Positions 27,187-37,265 of a DNA stretch of 64,000 nucleotides are shown here, in pieces. Position 1 is the stretch's first letter, and every line of letters starts with the position of its first letter. The translations under genes were made by a program, and so were the position numbers. Below the pieces are notes generated by a model that was not told the origin of the DNA, made no database searches, and was given only the letters and a program-made list of their open reading frames with translations. The stretch is from Paracoccaceae bacterium (lineage in GTDB: Bacteria; Pseudomonadota; Alphaproteobacteria; Rhodobacterales; Rhodobacteraceae), in contig WLWX01000001.1 of NCBI GenBank assembly GCA_012103375.1, forward strand, positions 2,956,492 to 3,020,491, in the 5' to 3' direction.

Positions 27187-28242
27187 ATGAATCGACTTTG
27201 CCTTCTTGTGTTGCTGGCCGTTTGGGCGGCCCTGCCGGTTTCTGCGCAGAGCGGCAAGCTGACAATTGCCACGGTCGAACGCCCGCCATTCGCCTTCGTC
27301 GAAGACGGCGTGCTGACCGGCTTCAGCATAGACCTGATGCAGATGATCGGGCGCGAGATCGACGCCGAAATCGACTTCGTCGTCGCCGACGATTTCCCCC
27401 GGATGCTGAACTCCGTCGAAACCGGCGGGGTGGATGGGGCCATCGCCAACATCTCGATCACTGGCGCGCGCGAGGCGGTGATGGACTTTTCCCTGCCGAT
27501 TTTCGGCAGCGGTTTGCAGATCATGGTGCCGGTGGACGTGGATCAACCGAGTATTTTATGGGCGTTCGCGAACCGCCAGGTCGGGCTGGCCATTCTTGCG
27601 GCATTCGGTGTTCTTCTGGTGATCGGCATGCTGATCTGGGTGTTTGAGCGCAGAAAACAGCCCTACTTCGATCACGGCGCCAAGCAGGCGATGTTCCCTG
27701 CATTCTGGTATGCGCTGAATATGGTGGCCAGTGGCGGGTTTGGCCAGAACTTGCCACGGTCGGTCCTGGGCCGTTTGTTTGCAGTGACGCTCGTCCTGTC
27801 AGGCGTTCTGATGGTTGCCATGCTGGTGGCCAGTATAACAACCGCGATGACCCTGCGCGCGCTGGAGGATCAGGTAGACAGCATCAACGACCTGGAGGGG
27901 CAGCTTGTCGCCACCACGGTCGGGTCCACGGCAAGCGAGTTCCTGACCCAGCTGGAAGTGGCCCACATCACCTTCGTGGACTTTCAGGCGTTGCTTTGGG
28001 CCTTTGAGGATGGAGAGCTGGACGCTATCTTCTTCGACGGCCCGCTGCTGGCCTATTACGTCCGCACCCAAGGACGCGGCAATGCGCGGCTGGTCGACCG
28101 CATATTCCGCCCGGAAGATTATGGCATCGCGCTGCCTCAGGGCAGCGACCTGCGCGAACAGGTCAACCTTGCGCTCCTGACGATTCAGGAGACGGGCGCA
28201 TATGACGAACTCTACTTCAAATGGTTCGACCCGAACGGGTGA
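27187..28242 (+). CDS. Glutamate-receptor-like ligand-gated channel (GluR0-type)
   Basis: 351 residues with a signal peptide (ending LPVSAQ). The first half of a type 3 solute-binding domain (about 24-118: ATVERPPFAFVEDG, GVDGAIANISIT) is followed by a membrane helix (about 133-153), a pore-loop-like segment (about 168-187, NMVASGGFGQNLP) and a second helix (about 193-222). The second half of the binding domain (about 235-350) has a Gly-Ser-T-A motif and GDLDAIFFDG-like residues (EDGELDAIFFDG). A split binding domain with a two-helix pore between is the layout of bacterial ionotropic glutamate receptors such as GluR0. The filter differs from TVGYG, so selectivity is unclear. It could alternatively be described as a periplasmic sensor with a membrane anchor. 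Confidence 0.75.
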   Translation: MNRLCLLVLLAVWAALPVSAQSGKLTIATVERPPFAFVEDGVLTGFSIDLMQMIGREIDAEIDFVVADDFPRMLNSVETGGVDGAIANISITGAREAVMDFSLPIFGSGLQIMVPVDVDQPSILWAFANRQVGLAILAAFGVLLVIGMLIWVFERRKQPYFDHGAKQAMFPAFWYALNMVASGGFGQNLPRSVLGRLFAVTLVLSGVLMVAMLVASITTAMTLRALEDQVDSINDLEGQLVATTVGSTASEFLTQLEVAHITFVDFQALLWAFEDGELDAIFFDGPLLAYYVRTQGRGNARLVDRIFRPEDYGIALPQGSDLREQVNLALLTIQETGAYDELYFKWFDPNG

Positions 28243-28479
28243 TCAGCCGCGGATCTGGCGCGCGCCCCAGATCAGCAGACAGGCACCAAGAACGGCAATG
28301 ATGAAGTTGCCGACAAAGCCGTCACCGCCGATCCCCACCAAACGCAGAAGCGCGCTGGCAACAACCGCGCCGACGATCCCCAGCACCACATTCATCACAA
28401 TACCGGTGCTGGCTTTCATGATATTGCTGGCAAGCCAGCCCGCAATCCCACCGACAATGATGGCAATCAGGATATTCAT
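28243..28479 (-). CDS. GlsB/YeaQ/YmgE-family stress-response membrane protein
   Basis: 78 residues with three hydrophobic segments: MNILIAIIVGGIAGWLASNI, MNVVLGIVGAVVASALLRLV and a C-terminal helix. This is the Gly-rich transglycosylase-associated/YeaQ pattern. The start is ATG 28479 behind GGGGAGGG. Its stop abuts the stop of the convergent channel gene (TGATCA at 28240-28245). Confidence 0.88.
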   Translation of the reverse strand: MNILIAIIVGGIAGWLASNIMKASTGIVMNVVLGIVGAVVASALLRLVGIGGDGFVGNFIIAVLGACLLIWGARQIRG

Positions 28480-28536
28480 GGCGCGGCCCTCCCCGACCTG
28501 AGCTGTGTGTGCGCCCAACTGAACACAGTCCGGCCC

Positions 28537-28551
28537 GTCACGCAAACTCTA
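28537..28551. repeat. 15-bp repeat split by IS630 copy 3
   Basis: GTCACGCAAACTCTA occurs here and again at 29607-29621, on the two sides of the IS. Without the IS and one TA the two units would be in tandem, overlapping the dapD stop codon (CTA at 29619-29621). Confidence 0.6.
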
Positions 28552-29606
28552 AAGCGTTTCGACATTAACCTGAGACATATCCGGCGGCCTTAAAGTAGTT
28601 CCAGCATTCTACTGGGTCGTAGAGATCGCAGATTGCTCCGATTGCTTCGAAGACCTGGGTAAAGGACCTGGCCCCGATCCGTCGCAAATGGGCTTTCAGT
28701 TTAGAGAAGGCCTGCTCGATGGGATTCAGGTCGGGCGAGTACGGTGGCAGGTAAAGGAACCAGCAGCCGTGATTGCGTAAAGCCTGCGTCGCCTCCTTAT
28801 TCCGGTGGGTTGCCAGGTTGTCGAGAATGACGACAGTGCCGGGGTTGATCTCGGGGACCAGCACTTCGCGGATGTAGGCCGCGAAGGCGGGGCCATCTAT
28901 CGCTCCCTTGATGACCCAAGGTGCGATCAGCGCGCCTTGGGTCAGGCCCGCGATCAAGGTTTGGGTTCCCCAGCTTCCGAAGGGCGCATCCATCGTCAGG
29001 CGCTTACCGCGCTTGGCTCTGCCGCGTAGGCGCGTGAGGTTTGTCTTCACTGCGGTTTCGTCAATAAAGACAACGCGCTCAGGAAAGGTCGCAATGGCTG
29101 GCGAGCGGTATCTGAACCAGTCGGCCCGTTGCTGCCTTACCTTGGCGCGGCGGCGCTCGGTTGCGACCAGCGACTTTTTTTGTACGTGAAGCCGAGCCGG
29201 GACAGAAGGTTGGCGATGGAGGAGTGATGCACCCGCACACCCTCTGCATCGGCCAGCGCATTACGCAACTCAAAGAGCGTGATGTCAGGGTCTTGTGCGA
29301 TCAACTCCTCAAAGAATTCCCGATGCGGAGCCAGCTTTCCCTTGCCGCGCGGCGGTCCCTGCCGGGCAGGTTCCGCATGACCCTTCATCCTCACCTGACG
29401 CGCCCACCGCGCGCCTGTGGCAGGCGACAGCTTCAACCGCAACGCCGCCGCGCGCCCGCTCAACCCTTCTTCAATGTATCTCTGAAACCGTATCCGAAGC
29501 GCAGATGGCAAAGGTGCTGACATGATCCATCCTCCCAAACAGGATGAATCACAGATCAGGTCTCAAGGGAATCCCTCGCGATTCAGGTTCAAGACGAAAC
29601 GCTTTA
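28550..29606 (-). mobile_element. IS630-family insertion sequence, copy 3
   Basis: 1053 bp (28552-29604) between TA duplications at 28550-28551 and 29605-29606, same orientation as copy 2. One base of its right end differs from the other copies (AAGACGAAAC for AAGCCGAAAC). It lies between the YeaQ-like gene and dapD and breaks no gene. Confidence 0.95.
28565..29523 (-). CDS. IS630 transposase, two frames (copy 3)
   Basis: Helix-turn-helix frame from ATG 29523, seven-A run near 29175-29181, DDE frame to 28565. Both translated frames match those of copies 1 and 2. Confidence 0.9.
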
Positions 29607-29618
29607 GTCACGCAAACT

Positions 29619-30446
<828 letters not shown>

Positions 30447-30534
30447 TGGGGTCTCCGGGAAATGTGTCTGGTTCACTTGGTTCCGGCGCTATATGCGGTC
30501 AGGAACAGTGACGCAACGCATAGGCGGTTTTAGT

Positions 30535-31371
30535 ATGAAAGACGACAGGTATCACCCATTTCGGGACAGCCACGAAGACATCGAAACCTCGCACGGGGTG
30601 CCGGACACGCCGCAGACGCGCGCGCCTGCCTATAAGCTGGCATTCTCGGACCAGGATTTCCTGTGCCGCGAGGAATTGCGCCCGGTGCGGTTGCAGCTGG
30701 AACTGCTGAAGCCCGAGATGCTGATGGAAGAATACGGCATCGAAAGCACGGTGGTGATGTTTGGCGGCGCGCGCATCCCGTCGCCTGAAAACAAAGGCGC
30801 GGCGCGGACCGAGACATTGGCCAATCTGTCGCAGTTTTACGCCGAGGCGCGCAAGTTCGCCAAGCTGATGACCGAAGGCAGCCCGCCAACGCAGGATGTG
30901 ATCGTCACCGGCGGCGGGCCGGGCGTGATGGAGGCGGGCAACCTGGGTGCGGCGGATGCGGATGGGGTGTCCATCGGGTTGAACATCGTGCTGCCGCATG
31001 AACAGGCGCCAAATGAGTATGTCACGCCGGACCTGTGTTTCAACTTCCACTATTTCGCGATCCGCAAGATGCATTTCCTGATGCGCGCGCGCGCGATCTG
31101 CGTGTTTCCGGGCGGGTTCGGGACTTTGGACGAAACGTTCGAGGCGCTGACCCTGATCCAGACCGGACGCATGCGCCGCGTGCCGTTCCTGCTGTTTGGA
31201 GAGGATTTTTGGCGCAGCATTATCAACTGGGAGGCGCTGGCGGATGCCGGAACGATTTCCGAGGATGATCTGGAGCTGTTCCGCTTTGTCGAAACGGCAG
31301 AGGAAGCGGTGGCATTGATCCAGAACTGGCATCAGCCCGAGACGAAGCGCGGAGAGATTCCGGGGCGGTGA
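30535..31371 (+). CDS. LOG-family (TIGR00730) Rossmann-fold protein
   Basis: 278 residues. It has VVMFGGARIPSPE, VTGGGPGVMEAGNLGA and FPGGFGTLDETFEALTLIQTGR, the nucleotide-binding and PGGxGTxxE motifs of lysine-decarboxylase-like LOG proteins. LOG enzymes hydrolyse nucleoside monophosphates; bacterial members with a long N-terminus (here about 60 residues) include uncharacterised nucleosidases. The start is ATG 30535. It is divergent from dapD and followed by a terminator. Confidence 0.85.
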   Translation: MKDDRYHPFRDSHEDIETSHGVPDTPQTRAPAYKLAFSDQDFLCREELRPVRLQLELLKPEMLMEEYGIESTVVMFGGARIPSPENKGAARTETLANLSQFYAEARKFAKLMTEGSPPTQDVIVTGGGPGVMEAGNLGAADADGVSIGLNIVLPHEQAPNEYVTPDLCFNFHYFAIRKMHFLMRARAICVFPGGFGTLDETFEALTLIQTGRMRRVPFLLFGEDFWRSIINWEALADAGTISEDDLELFRFVETAEEAVALIQNWHQPETKRGEIPGR

Positions 31372-31392
31372 TCGTGTGACAATCAAGCGGGG

Positions 31393-31415
31393 CCGGCGGA
31401 TATTAAATCCGCCGG
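31393..31415 (+). terminator. Terminator hairpin after the LOG gene
   Basis: Perfect 9-bp stem CCGGCGGAT / ATCCGCCGG with an ATTAA loop, 21 bases after the stop. Confidence 0.6.
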
Positions 31416-31430
31416 TTCGTTGCCGCGGGC

Positions 31431-31486
31431 GGTGTCTGGGGGGCCTGCCCCCCAGACACCCCGGAGTATTTTTGGCGAAAAGACGG
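31431..31486. terminator. C6/G6 hairpin repeat between convergent genes
   Basis: A perfect 14-base inverted repeat (31431-31444 and 31447-31460, GGTGTCTGGGGGGC arm) is followed by CCGGAGTATTTTTGGCGAAA. The module is the reverse complement of the one after dxs. It lies just past the end of the leftward enamidase gene and may serve it as terminator. Confidence 0.6.
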
Positions 31487-31495
31487 ATAGGTTGT

Positions 31496-32665
31496 TCAGG
31501 CGTCTGGCACCACTTCAGGCAGCCTTTGTGCCGGAGGAGTATTGCGACTGCGCCCGGACGTAACCTTGCCGTCGATCACGGTCATCCCGACACCGGGCAG
31601 GTTGCCTTGCTGGATACTCTCCAGGATGTCCTTGCCGGGCGCGTGCTGCGCTTGATCCATCAGGACGAAATCGGCGGCGAGGCCAACCTCCAACCGTCCG
31701 GTGTCCAACTTGCGCCGCCGCCCGGTGTTGCCGGTGGCGAAACATATTGCCTGCTCGGCGGGGGCGCCGCCCATGGATGAGAGCAATGCAACCATCCGCA
31801 GGATACCCAGCGGCTGTACGCCCGACCCTGCAGGGCCGTCTGTGCCGAGGATCACCTGATCCAGCTTGCCCAACTCTCGCGCGGTGTTCAGCGTCAGGAT
31901 TGCGGCGCGTTCGTTGCCGTTGTGCACGATTTCCAGCGCCGCCTTGCAGTTTTCGCACAAGCAAATGATCTGATCGTCAGGCAGAGCGGAATGACCGCCA
32001 TTGATGTGGCCGACCACGTCGGTCCCAGTTTCCAGCACCATATCGGCATCGATCAGTCCCGATCCGGGGATTGACGGCCCGCCGGTGTGGATCGTGCTTT
32101 GCATCCCGTACTTGCGCGCCCAGCCGACCATTTGATTGGCGGTCTTACCGTCTTTGACGGTGCCCAGGCCAACTTCTCCAATCAGGCTGACGCCGGCGTC
32201 GGCCATCTGGCGGAAGTGCTCTTCTTCCAAGCCCTGCTGCAACAAGGGCGCGCCGCCGTGAACCTTCATGCCCGATGGGCGCAGGTTTTCGTACCAGCGG
32301 TGTGCGGCGATCGCCATGGCGACGGTGCCCACCGGGTCGTTCGGGCGGCCGGGCATGTGAACCTCTCCGGCGGAGATCATCGTAATGACGCCGCCGTGCA
32401 GGGTGCTGTCGATCCAGTGAAGCTGTTGTTGGCGCGGGGTGTAATCGCCGACGACCGGGTGGACGTGGCTGTCGATCAGCCCCGGGGCGAGGGTGACGCC
32501 GTTGGCATCGACCTCCGTGGTCGCGCCTTCGGTGTCGAGGTCTTTTTCGCGGCCAATCGCCGCGATCTTCCCGCCTTCGGCAATGATGCAATCAGCCTCG
32601 AAGATCGGGTTTTCGATCAGGCCGGACAGCATCAGACCGATGTTACGGATGACGAGTTTGTCCAT
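31496..32665 (-). CDS. Enamidase-like amidohydrolase
   Basis: 389 residues. Metal-dependent amidohydrolase with LAPGLIDSHVHP, HGGVITMISAGEVHMPGRPN, MKVHGGAPL, GEVGLGTVKDG, STIHTGGPSIPGSG, HINGGHSA and LGTDGPAGSGVQPLGILR. The order and wording of these blocks recall the enamidase of Eubacterium barkeri nicotinate fermentation, which hydrolyses 6-oxo-tetrahydronicotinate. The ATG is one base after the TGA of the livF-like gene, so it is the last gene of the transporter operon. With the molybdenum hydroxylase across the divergent promoter it suggests ring hydroxylation then hydrolysis of an N-heterocycle; the actual substrate is unknown. Confidence 0.8.
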   Translation of the reverse strand: MDKLVIRNIGLMLSGLIENPIFEADCIIAEGGKIAAIGREKDLDTEGATTEVDANGVTLAPGLIDSHVHPVVGDYTPRQQQLHWIDSTLHGGVITMISAGEVHMPGRPNDPVGTVAMAIAAHRWYENLRPSGMKVHGGAPLLQQGLEEEHFRQMADAGVSLIGEVGLGTVKDGKTANQMVGWARKYGMQSTIHTGGPSIPGSGLIDADMVLETGTDVVGHINGGHSALPDDQIICLCENCKAALEIVHNGNERAAILTLNTARELGKLDQVILGTDGPAGSGVQPLGILRMVALLSSMGGAPAEQAICFATGNTGRRRKLDTGRLEVGLAADFVLMDQAQHAPGKDILESIQQGNLPGVGMTVIDGKVTSGRSRNTPPAQRLPEVVPDA

Positions 32666-32666
32666 G

Positions 32667-33362
32667 TCAGACTCCCAGATACTGCGTCAATTTTTGGGGC
32701 GCTGCCTTCAGCGCCGCGATGTCCAGTGTTTCGACGCTGCGCCCGTTTTCAAGGAATGTCACGTGGTCCGCCATGCTGAGCACCGCATCACTGCGCTGTT
32801 CAACCAGAACCACGGCGACGCTTTCGTCGCGCATCCGTATCACCACGTTGCGGATTTGCGCGATCATGCTGGGCTGCAACCCCTCGGTCGGTTCGTCCAG
32901 CAGCAGGACGGTCGGGCGCAGGCACAGCGCGCGGGCCATCGCCAGCATCTGCTGTTCGCCACCTGACAGCGTTTCGGCGCGCTGGGTCAGGCGGGATTTC
33001 AGCGGTGGAAACAGATCAAGCACCCAATCGCGGGTCGTTGGATCGGGTTGGCGGGCCATCAGGCCGATCTGGATATTCTCGGCCACGCTGAGTTCGGCAA
33101 ACAAGCGCCGCCCCTGCGGGACATAGCCGACGCCGCGTTTGGCCGTGTTTTCAGCTGAATCAGAGCCTATGTTCGCCCCGTTCAGCGTAATCGAACCGCC
33201 GGTTGGGGTCAGCAAGCCCATGATGGTTTTCAGCGTTGTGGTCTTGCCTGCGCCATTGCGGCCCATGATGCAGTGGACCTGCCCAGCGGCTGCGTTAAGC
33301 GATACGCCAAACAAGGTTTTGACGTTGCCATAGGCGGCAGTGATGTCGCGAAGCTCAAGCAT
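32667..33362 (-). CDS. Branched-chain-type ABC transporter ATPase (LivF-like)
   Basis: 231 residues. Walker A GRNGAGKTT, Q-loop YVPQGRRLFAELSVAENI, signature LSGGEQQML, Walker B VLLLDEPTEGL, H-loop substitute VEQ typical of LivF. The ATG at 33362 overlaps the end of the livG-like gene by 8 bases. It belongs to the HAAT family of importers for amino acids, urea, aromatic acids and amides. Confidence 0.88.
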   Translation of the reverse strand: MLELRDITAAYGNVKTLFGVSLNAAAGQVHCIMGRNGAGKTTTLKTIMGLLTPTGGSITLNGANIGSDSAENTAKRGVGYVPQGRRLFAELSVAENIQIGLMARQPDPTTRDWVLDLFPPLKSRLTQRAETLSGGEQQMLAMARALCLRPTVLLLDEPTEGLQPSMIAQIRNVVIRMRDESVAVVLVEQRSDAVLSMADHVTFLENGRSVETLDIAALKAAPQKLTQYLGV

Positions 33363-34065
33363 GTTCGGTGCCCAGATAGGCGGCTTGAACGGCCCGGTTC
33401 GCACGGACGTCTTCGGGCGTGCCTTCGGCAAAAATGCGACCCTGATCGAGGACCGTGATGGCCTCGGCCAGGTCCATGACAACGCTCATGTTATGTTCGA
33501 TCAGTAGGATCGTGGTTTCCGGATCCAGCCCCCGGATCAGCGCCTTGAAGGCGTCGATTTCGGCTTCCGCCAAGCCCTGTGTCGGCTCATCAAGGATGAA
33601 AAGGCGCGGGTTCTGGGCCAGCCCCATGCCGATTTCGAGGATACGCTGGTGGCCGTAGGACAGGTCTCGGGCAGTTTGATCGGCGCGATCGGTCAGGCCG
33701 ACCTGATCCAGAACCTCGGCCACCTTTGCCGGGGCTGCGGCGCCCAAGGACCGACGCGCGGCAAGGGCGACATTCTCGGCCACCGAAAGCCCGCCGAACA
33801 CCGAGGTGATCTGAAACGTATAGGCGATGCCTTTTGCGATGCGTTGGTGCGCTGGCAGGGCCGAGATATCTTCGCCGCCAAAGGTAATCGAGCCGGCCGT
33901 TGCCGGAATGCGGCCCGACACCATGCCGACAAAGGTGGATTTCCCGGCCCCGTTCGGGCCGATCAGCGCCCGCGTCTGGCCCTTTGGCAGATCGAAGTTG
34001 ATGTCTTCGTTGGCGGTGACCCCGGCATAGGCCTTGGTGAGGTTGCGTGTGAACAGCAGGCTCAT
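33355..34065 (-). CDS. Branched-chain-type ABC transporter ATPase (LivG-like)
   Basis: 236 residues. Walker A GPNGAGKST, signature LSYGHQR (the LivG-type variant), Walker B LFILDEPTQGLAEAE, H-loop LIEHNMSVVMDLA. The start is ATG 34065 in an ATGA overlap with the permease stop. It is the second ATPase of the same importer. Confidence 0.88.
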   Translation of the reverse strand: MSLLFTRNLTKAYAGVTANEDINFDLPKGQTRALIGPNGAGKSTFVGMVSGRIPATAGSITFGGEDISALPAHQRIAKGIAYTFQITSVFGGLSVAENVALAARRSLGAAAPAKVAEVLDQVGLTDRADQTARDLSYGHQRILEIGMGLAQNPRLFILDEPTQGLAEAEIDAFKALIRGLDPETTILLIEHNMSVVMDLAEAITVLDQGRIFAEGTPEDVRANRAVQAAYLGTEHA

Positions 34066-35006
34066 GGCAGCCACCGGCTCCAGCGGGCGCGGATGGTGCC
34101 GACGATGCCTTGGGGGGCGAACAGGGTCAGGGCGACAAGCACCACGCCAACCAGCAGCAGATAGGCATTGGTCAGCCCGCTGGCGTAATCAATCAGGTAG
34201 AACATGAAGATCGCGCCGATCAGCGGGCCAATGGTCGTCCCTGCCCCGCCAAGCAGGACCCAGAGCAGCGGGAAGATCGAATACTGCACGGTCGCGAAGG
34301 TCGCACCGGCGTATCCGAACAGCAGGGCATAGGCGGCCCCGGACGCCCCGGACAGGACGCCGGACAGGACCACCGCGATCAGTTTCAGGCGGTGGACGTC
34401 ATAGCCGAGCATGGTCGCGCGCTGCTCATTCTCGCGGATCGCCACAAGCGTGCGGCCAAAACCGGAGCGCACGATGGCGCCGGTGATCAGCAGGGCGGCA
34501 GCAAACAGGATCAGGGCGGCGAAATAGCGGTTTGTATCGTCTGACAGATCAATGCCCAGCAGGCTGCGGCGGGCCTGTTGGATCACAAAGCCTTCGTCGC
34601 CGCGGGTATAACTGCCGAAGTAAAGGACCGTCAGATACCCCGCCTGCGCGAACATCAGGGTGACGATCATGAAGGCTACGCCGGTGGTTCTTAGGGCGAG
34701 GAAGCCGACGATGGCTGAGACGACAAGCGCCACGACCAACCCGGCGAGGAAGGCGGGTGCGGGGCTGGCTCCGCCCAGATGCATTGTCAAGCCGAGGCCG
34801 TACATACCCGCCGAGAAAAACAACGCGTGGCCGAGGCTGAGCAACCCGGTATAGCCAAACAGCAGGTTGTAGCCCATGGCGAAGACTGCCAGCACCATGA
34901 TCCGCGCCAGATTTCCGGTGTGATAGGCGGGCAGCACAAAAAACAGCACGGCCAGCAGCGCGATCAGACCCAGATGCAGGGCATTTGCGCGGGAAAAGAC
35001 TCTCAA
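34062..35006 (-). CDS. Branched-chain-type ABC transporter permease (LivM-like)
   Basis: 314 residues, about nine membrane segments. It has FAMGYNLLFGYTGLLSLGHA, the conserved LivM/LivH block, and GFGRTLVAIRENEQRATMLG, the cytoplasmic EAA-like loop. The start is a TTG at 35006 overlapping the upstream stop as TTGA. The gene is intact, in contrast to its partner permease. Confidence 0.87.
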   Translation of the reverse strand: MRVFSRANALHLGLIALLAVLFFVLPAYHTGNLARIMVLAVFAMGYNLLFGYTGLLSLGHALFFSAGMYGLGLTMHLGGASPAPAFLAGLVVALVVSAIVGFLALRTTGVAFMIVTLMFAQAGYLTVLYFGSYTRGDEGFVIQQARRSLLGIDLSDDTNRYFAALILFAAALLITGAIVRSGFGRTLVAIRENEQRATMLGYDVHRLKLIAVVLSGVLSGASGAAYALLFGYAGATFATVQYSIFPLLWVLLGGAGTTIGPLIGAIFMFYLIDYASGLTNAYLLLVGVVLVALTLFAPQGIVGTIRARWSRWLP

Positions 35007-36148
35007 TTCTTCTTCCCCAGCAGGCCCTGCGGTCGGAACACCAGCACCATGGCGACGGCCAGCGTGGCAATGATCTTGGCCAGTGTGGGCGAGAAGAAGA
35101 CCGAGATGATGCCGTCACTCATCCCAATCAACAGCGCGGCGATAACGGTACCCGGCAGGCTGCCGAGGCCGCCAATGATAACGACGATAAAGGACAGCAG
35201 GAGCGGGTCGCCCCCCATCAGGTAATGCGCCTGCTGGACCGGGACGATCAGGACTGCGCCCATGGCCGCCAGCCCCGCGCCCAGACCGAAAACCAGCGCG
35301 TAGACGCGGGTGACGGGGATGCCGAAAGCGCGCGCCATCTCGGCGTCTTGCTGGGTGGCGCGCATGATCAGGCCCGCCTTGGTGCGGGTCATCAGCAGCC
35401 AGAGCGCGACGAGGATCGCGGCGGCGGCGACGATGATGAACAGCTTGTAAGTCGTGGTGCCAAAGCCCCAGGGATAGGCCCAGGCGAACACGCCATCGAC
35501 CCATTCCGGCCACGGCAGGGCGATCCGGCTGTTGAAGGGGGGTTGCACGGGGCGTGCGTCGGGCCCGAAGCTCATCAGCGTGCCTTGCTGGATGATATAA
35601 AGCAGCCCGATGGTGGCGACGATGGTGCGTTCGGGGTCATAGTCGATACGGTGCAGTATCAGCCGATCAGCGGCGGCGGCCATGGCGCCGACCACCAGCG
35701 GCGCGATTAGCAGGGCGGCGACGAACCCGAGTGCCGGATGCGTGCCGATTGTGTTGAAAAACTCCGTTTTAGGGCCTGAACGATGATTTTTCTTTCCATG
35801 CAGCCCGATCCTAAATTTTTGGCGCGGGGGTCGGCCCAAATCGCCTACATGCGCTCACGCGCAGCCATGCGCTGTCTCGTGGTCAAAGCTTTCCGACTAT
35901 TTCGCTTCATAGGTTTTCGCAAGAAATCCGCGACGCTCTGATTTCGGAGTTTTTCAACACAATCTGCCGATAATGGTGGCGATCCACCAGGCGAAAACCG
36001 CGCCCAGCATATAGAATTCGCCGTGGGCGACATTGACGACTCGCATGACGCCGAAAACGATGGACAGCCCCATCGCCGTAAGCGCAAGGGTCGCCGCGGT
36101 CACCGCGCCTTCGAGAATGGCGAGGATGAGGTGGGGGCCAAAGTCCAT
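35003..36148 (-). pseudogene. Branched-chain-type ABC transporter permease (LivH-like), split by MITE copy B
   Basis: The 5' part (36148 to 35965) encodes [20 protein letters not shown] and on to IATIIG, 61 codons including the typical [12 protein letters not shown] block. The MITE then follows and the frame stops at once (GRLC-stop). Past the MITE the rest of the permease continues (THPALGFVAALLIAPL ... FRPQGLLGKKN). Removing the MITE and one TGCC joins ATC-GGC-ACG-CAT in frame. An ATG inside the MITE (35839) opens a fused frame to the 3' part, so a truncated permease lacking its first helices could be made; it is unlikely to work. Confidence 0.88.
35747..35964. mobile_element. 218-bp MITE, copy B (inside the livH-like gene)
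   Basis: Identical to copies A and C over 218 bases, with 20-bp terminal repeats and target duplication TGCC (35743-35746 and 35965-35968). It disrupts the permease gene after codon 61. Confidence 0.93.
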
Positions 36149-36277
36149 AAGGCGGAGGTTGCCCTGAGGGGTGACGGTGGGCAAGGGGGGATGTGATAGG
36201 TCTGTAGCGGACGGCAGAACCAGGCAAAACGGTCGGAATGCCGGTGGCTCATTGGTACGGCGCGCATGCGCCAGACT

Positions 36278-37264
36278 TCATTGCGGCGGCAGAAGATCGT
36301 TCGCCGGGTTTTCGGCCACGTCACGCAGCAATGCCCGATAATCCTCGATCTCTGCTTCATTCATGTCACAAGCGATCAGCTTTCCATTGTCGTATTCCAG
36401 AAGATCGCGCAATTTCGTTCCGTTTGGAATCTTTCCCAAGGGGACTTTATAGGCGGCGGCTATAAACTCGCCATTCTCAAACTCTCTCAACCGCGAAACC
36501 AGTTTTGCGTGTTTGCTGCGTGCATAGAAACTATGCACCACCAAAATATCACCTTCGCGCAGATTGGCCGCTGTTCGGACTTCGGAGCGAATGGGGAATG
36601 ATGAAAACGGCGGCATCTTGTCGCCAGCAAGCTCGCTCAGATTGTGATCGCCACTGGCATCAAGAATATGGACCGTGTCAATGATCGCTTCATTCATCGA
36701 CGTATAAATCGGAGCCTCGACAATTCGGCTGCCCCTGTTCGGGCTGCGAATTACCAGCGCCCGGACGGGCAAAGGCGCAACGCGGGCAAGTCGAAAATAC
36801 CCATTCCGGTCGGTTTTGGTTCGGGTGTAGCCTGCCGAAACTTCAACCTCAGCCGCGGCTGTGCCGTCATCATGAATTACCTGGCCCGCAGTCGCAACGG
36901 TCAGGTCAACCCTTGTAGCGTCCAGAATTATTTTGAACGCATCGTTAACACCTGCTTCCACGCGCCCGATCCCGTGCATTAGATTGACCAGGGCATCCGG
37001 ATCTTGCCGCGCCAGTTCGCCAACCGAATGAATACCAGCCTTATCCAATTCAACTGCCAATTCGGTATCGACGCCGTGCACATCTGCCAAAAGGCCAACG
37101 CGTTGCCAGGCGGCCACTTCGTCCATAGAGGCCAGTGAATCAACAATATCATGAATTGTCGCCGTTGAACGGCGAATAAGGTCGTGAACCCACTCAATAC
37201 CTGCGGCATTCAGGGCTTTTGCCGTCTTTGGTCCAATTCCGTTTACTTGTGCTAGATCTGCCAT
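36278..37264 (-). CDS. Uncharacterised protein with helix-hairpin-helix N-terminus
   Basis: About 328 residues. Residues 1-100 carry two DUF4332/HhH-like units (NGIGPKTAKALNAAGIEWVH and DVHGVDTELAVELDKAGIHS), as in proteins that bind DNA or self-associate. A middle region (about 120-190) resembles a carboxypeptidase-regulatory/beta-sandwich segment (VEVSAGYTRTKTDRNGYFRL). The C-terminal 140 residues match nothing I know. It starts two bases after the upstream gene's stop. The pair interrupts a Liv-type transporter operon and has a less GC-rich composition, so it is probably acquired. Confidence 0.65.
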   Translation of the reverse strand: MADLAQVNGIGPKTAKALNAAGIEWVHDLIRRSTATIHDIVDSLASMDEVAAWQRVGLLADVHGVDTELAVELDKAGIHSVGELARQDPDALVNLMHGIGRVEAGVNDAFKIILDATRVDLTVATAGQVIHDDGTAAAEVEVSAGYTRTKTDRNGYFRLARVAPLPVRALVIRSPNRGSRIVEAPIYTSMNEAIIDTVHILDASGDHNLSELAGDKMPPFSSFPIRSEVRTAANLREGDILVVHSFYARSKHAKLVSRLREFENGEFIAAAYKVPLGKIPNGTKLRDLLEYDNGKLIACDMNEAEIEDYRALLRDVAENPANDLLPPQ

Positions 37265-37265
37265 A

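Noticed and set aside
19293-29606. Composite transposon formed by IS630 copies 2 and 3
   Set aside because: Each copy has its own TA duplication, and the enclosed genes are ordinary chromosomal genes.
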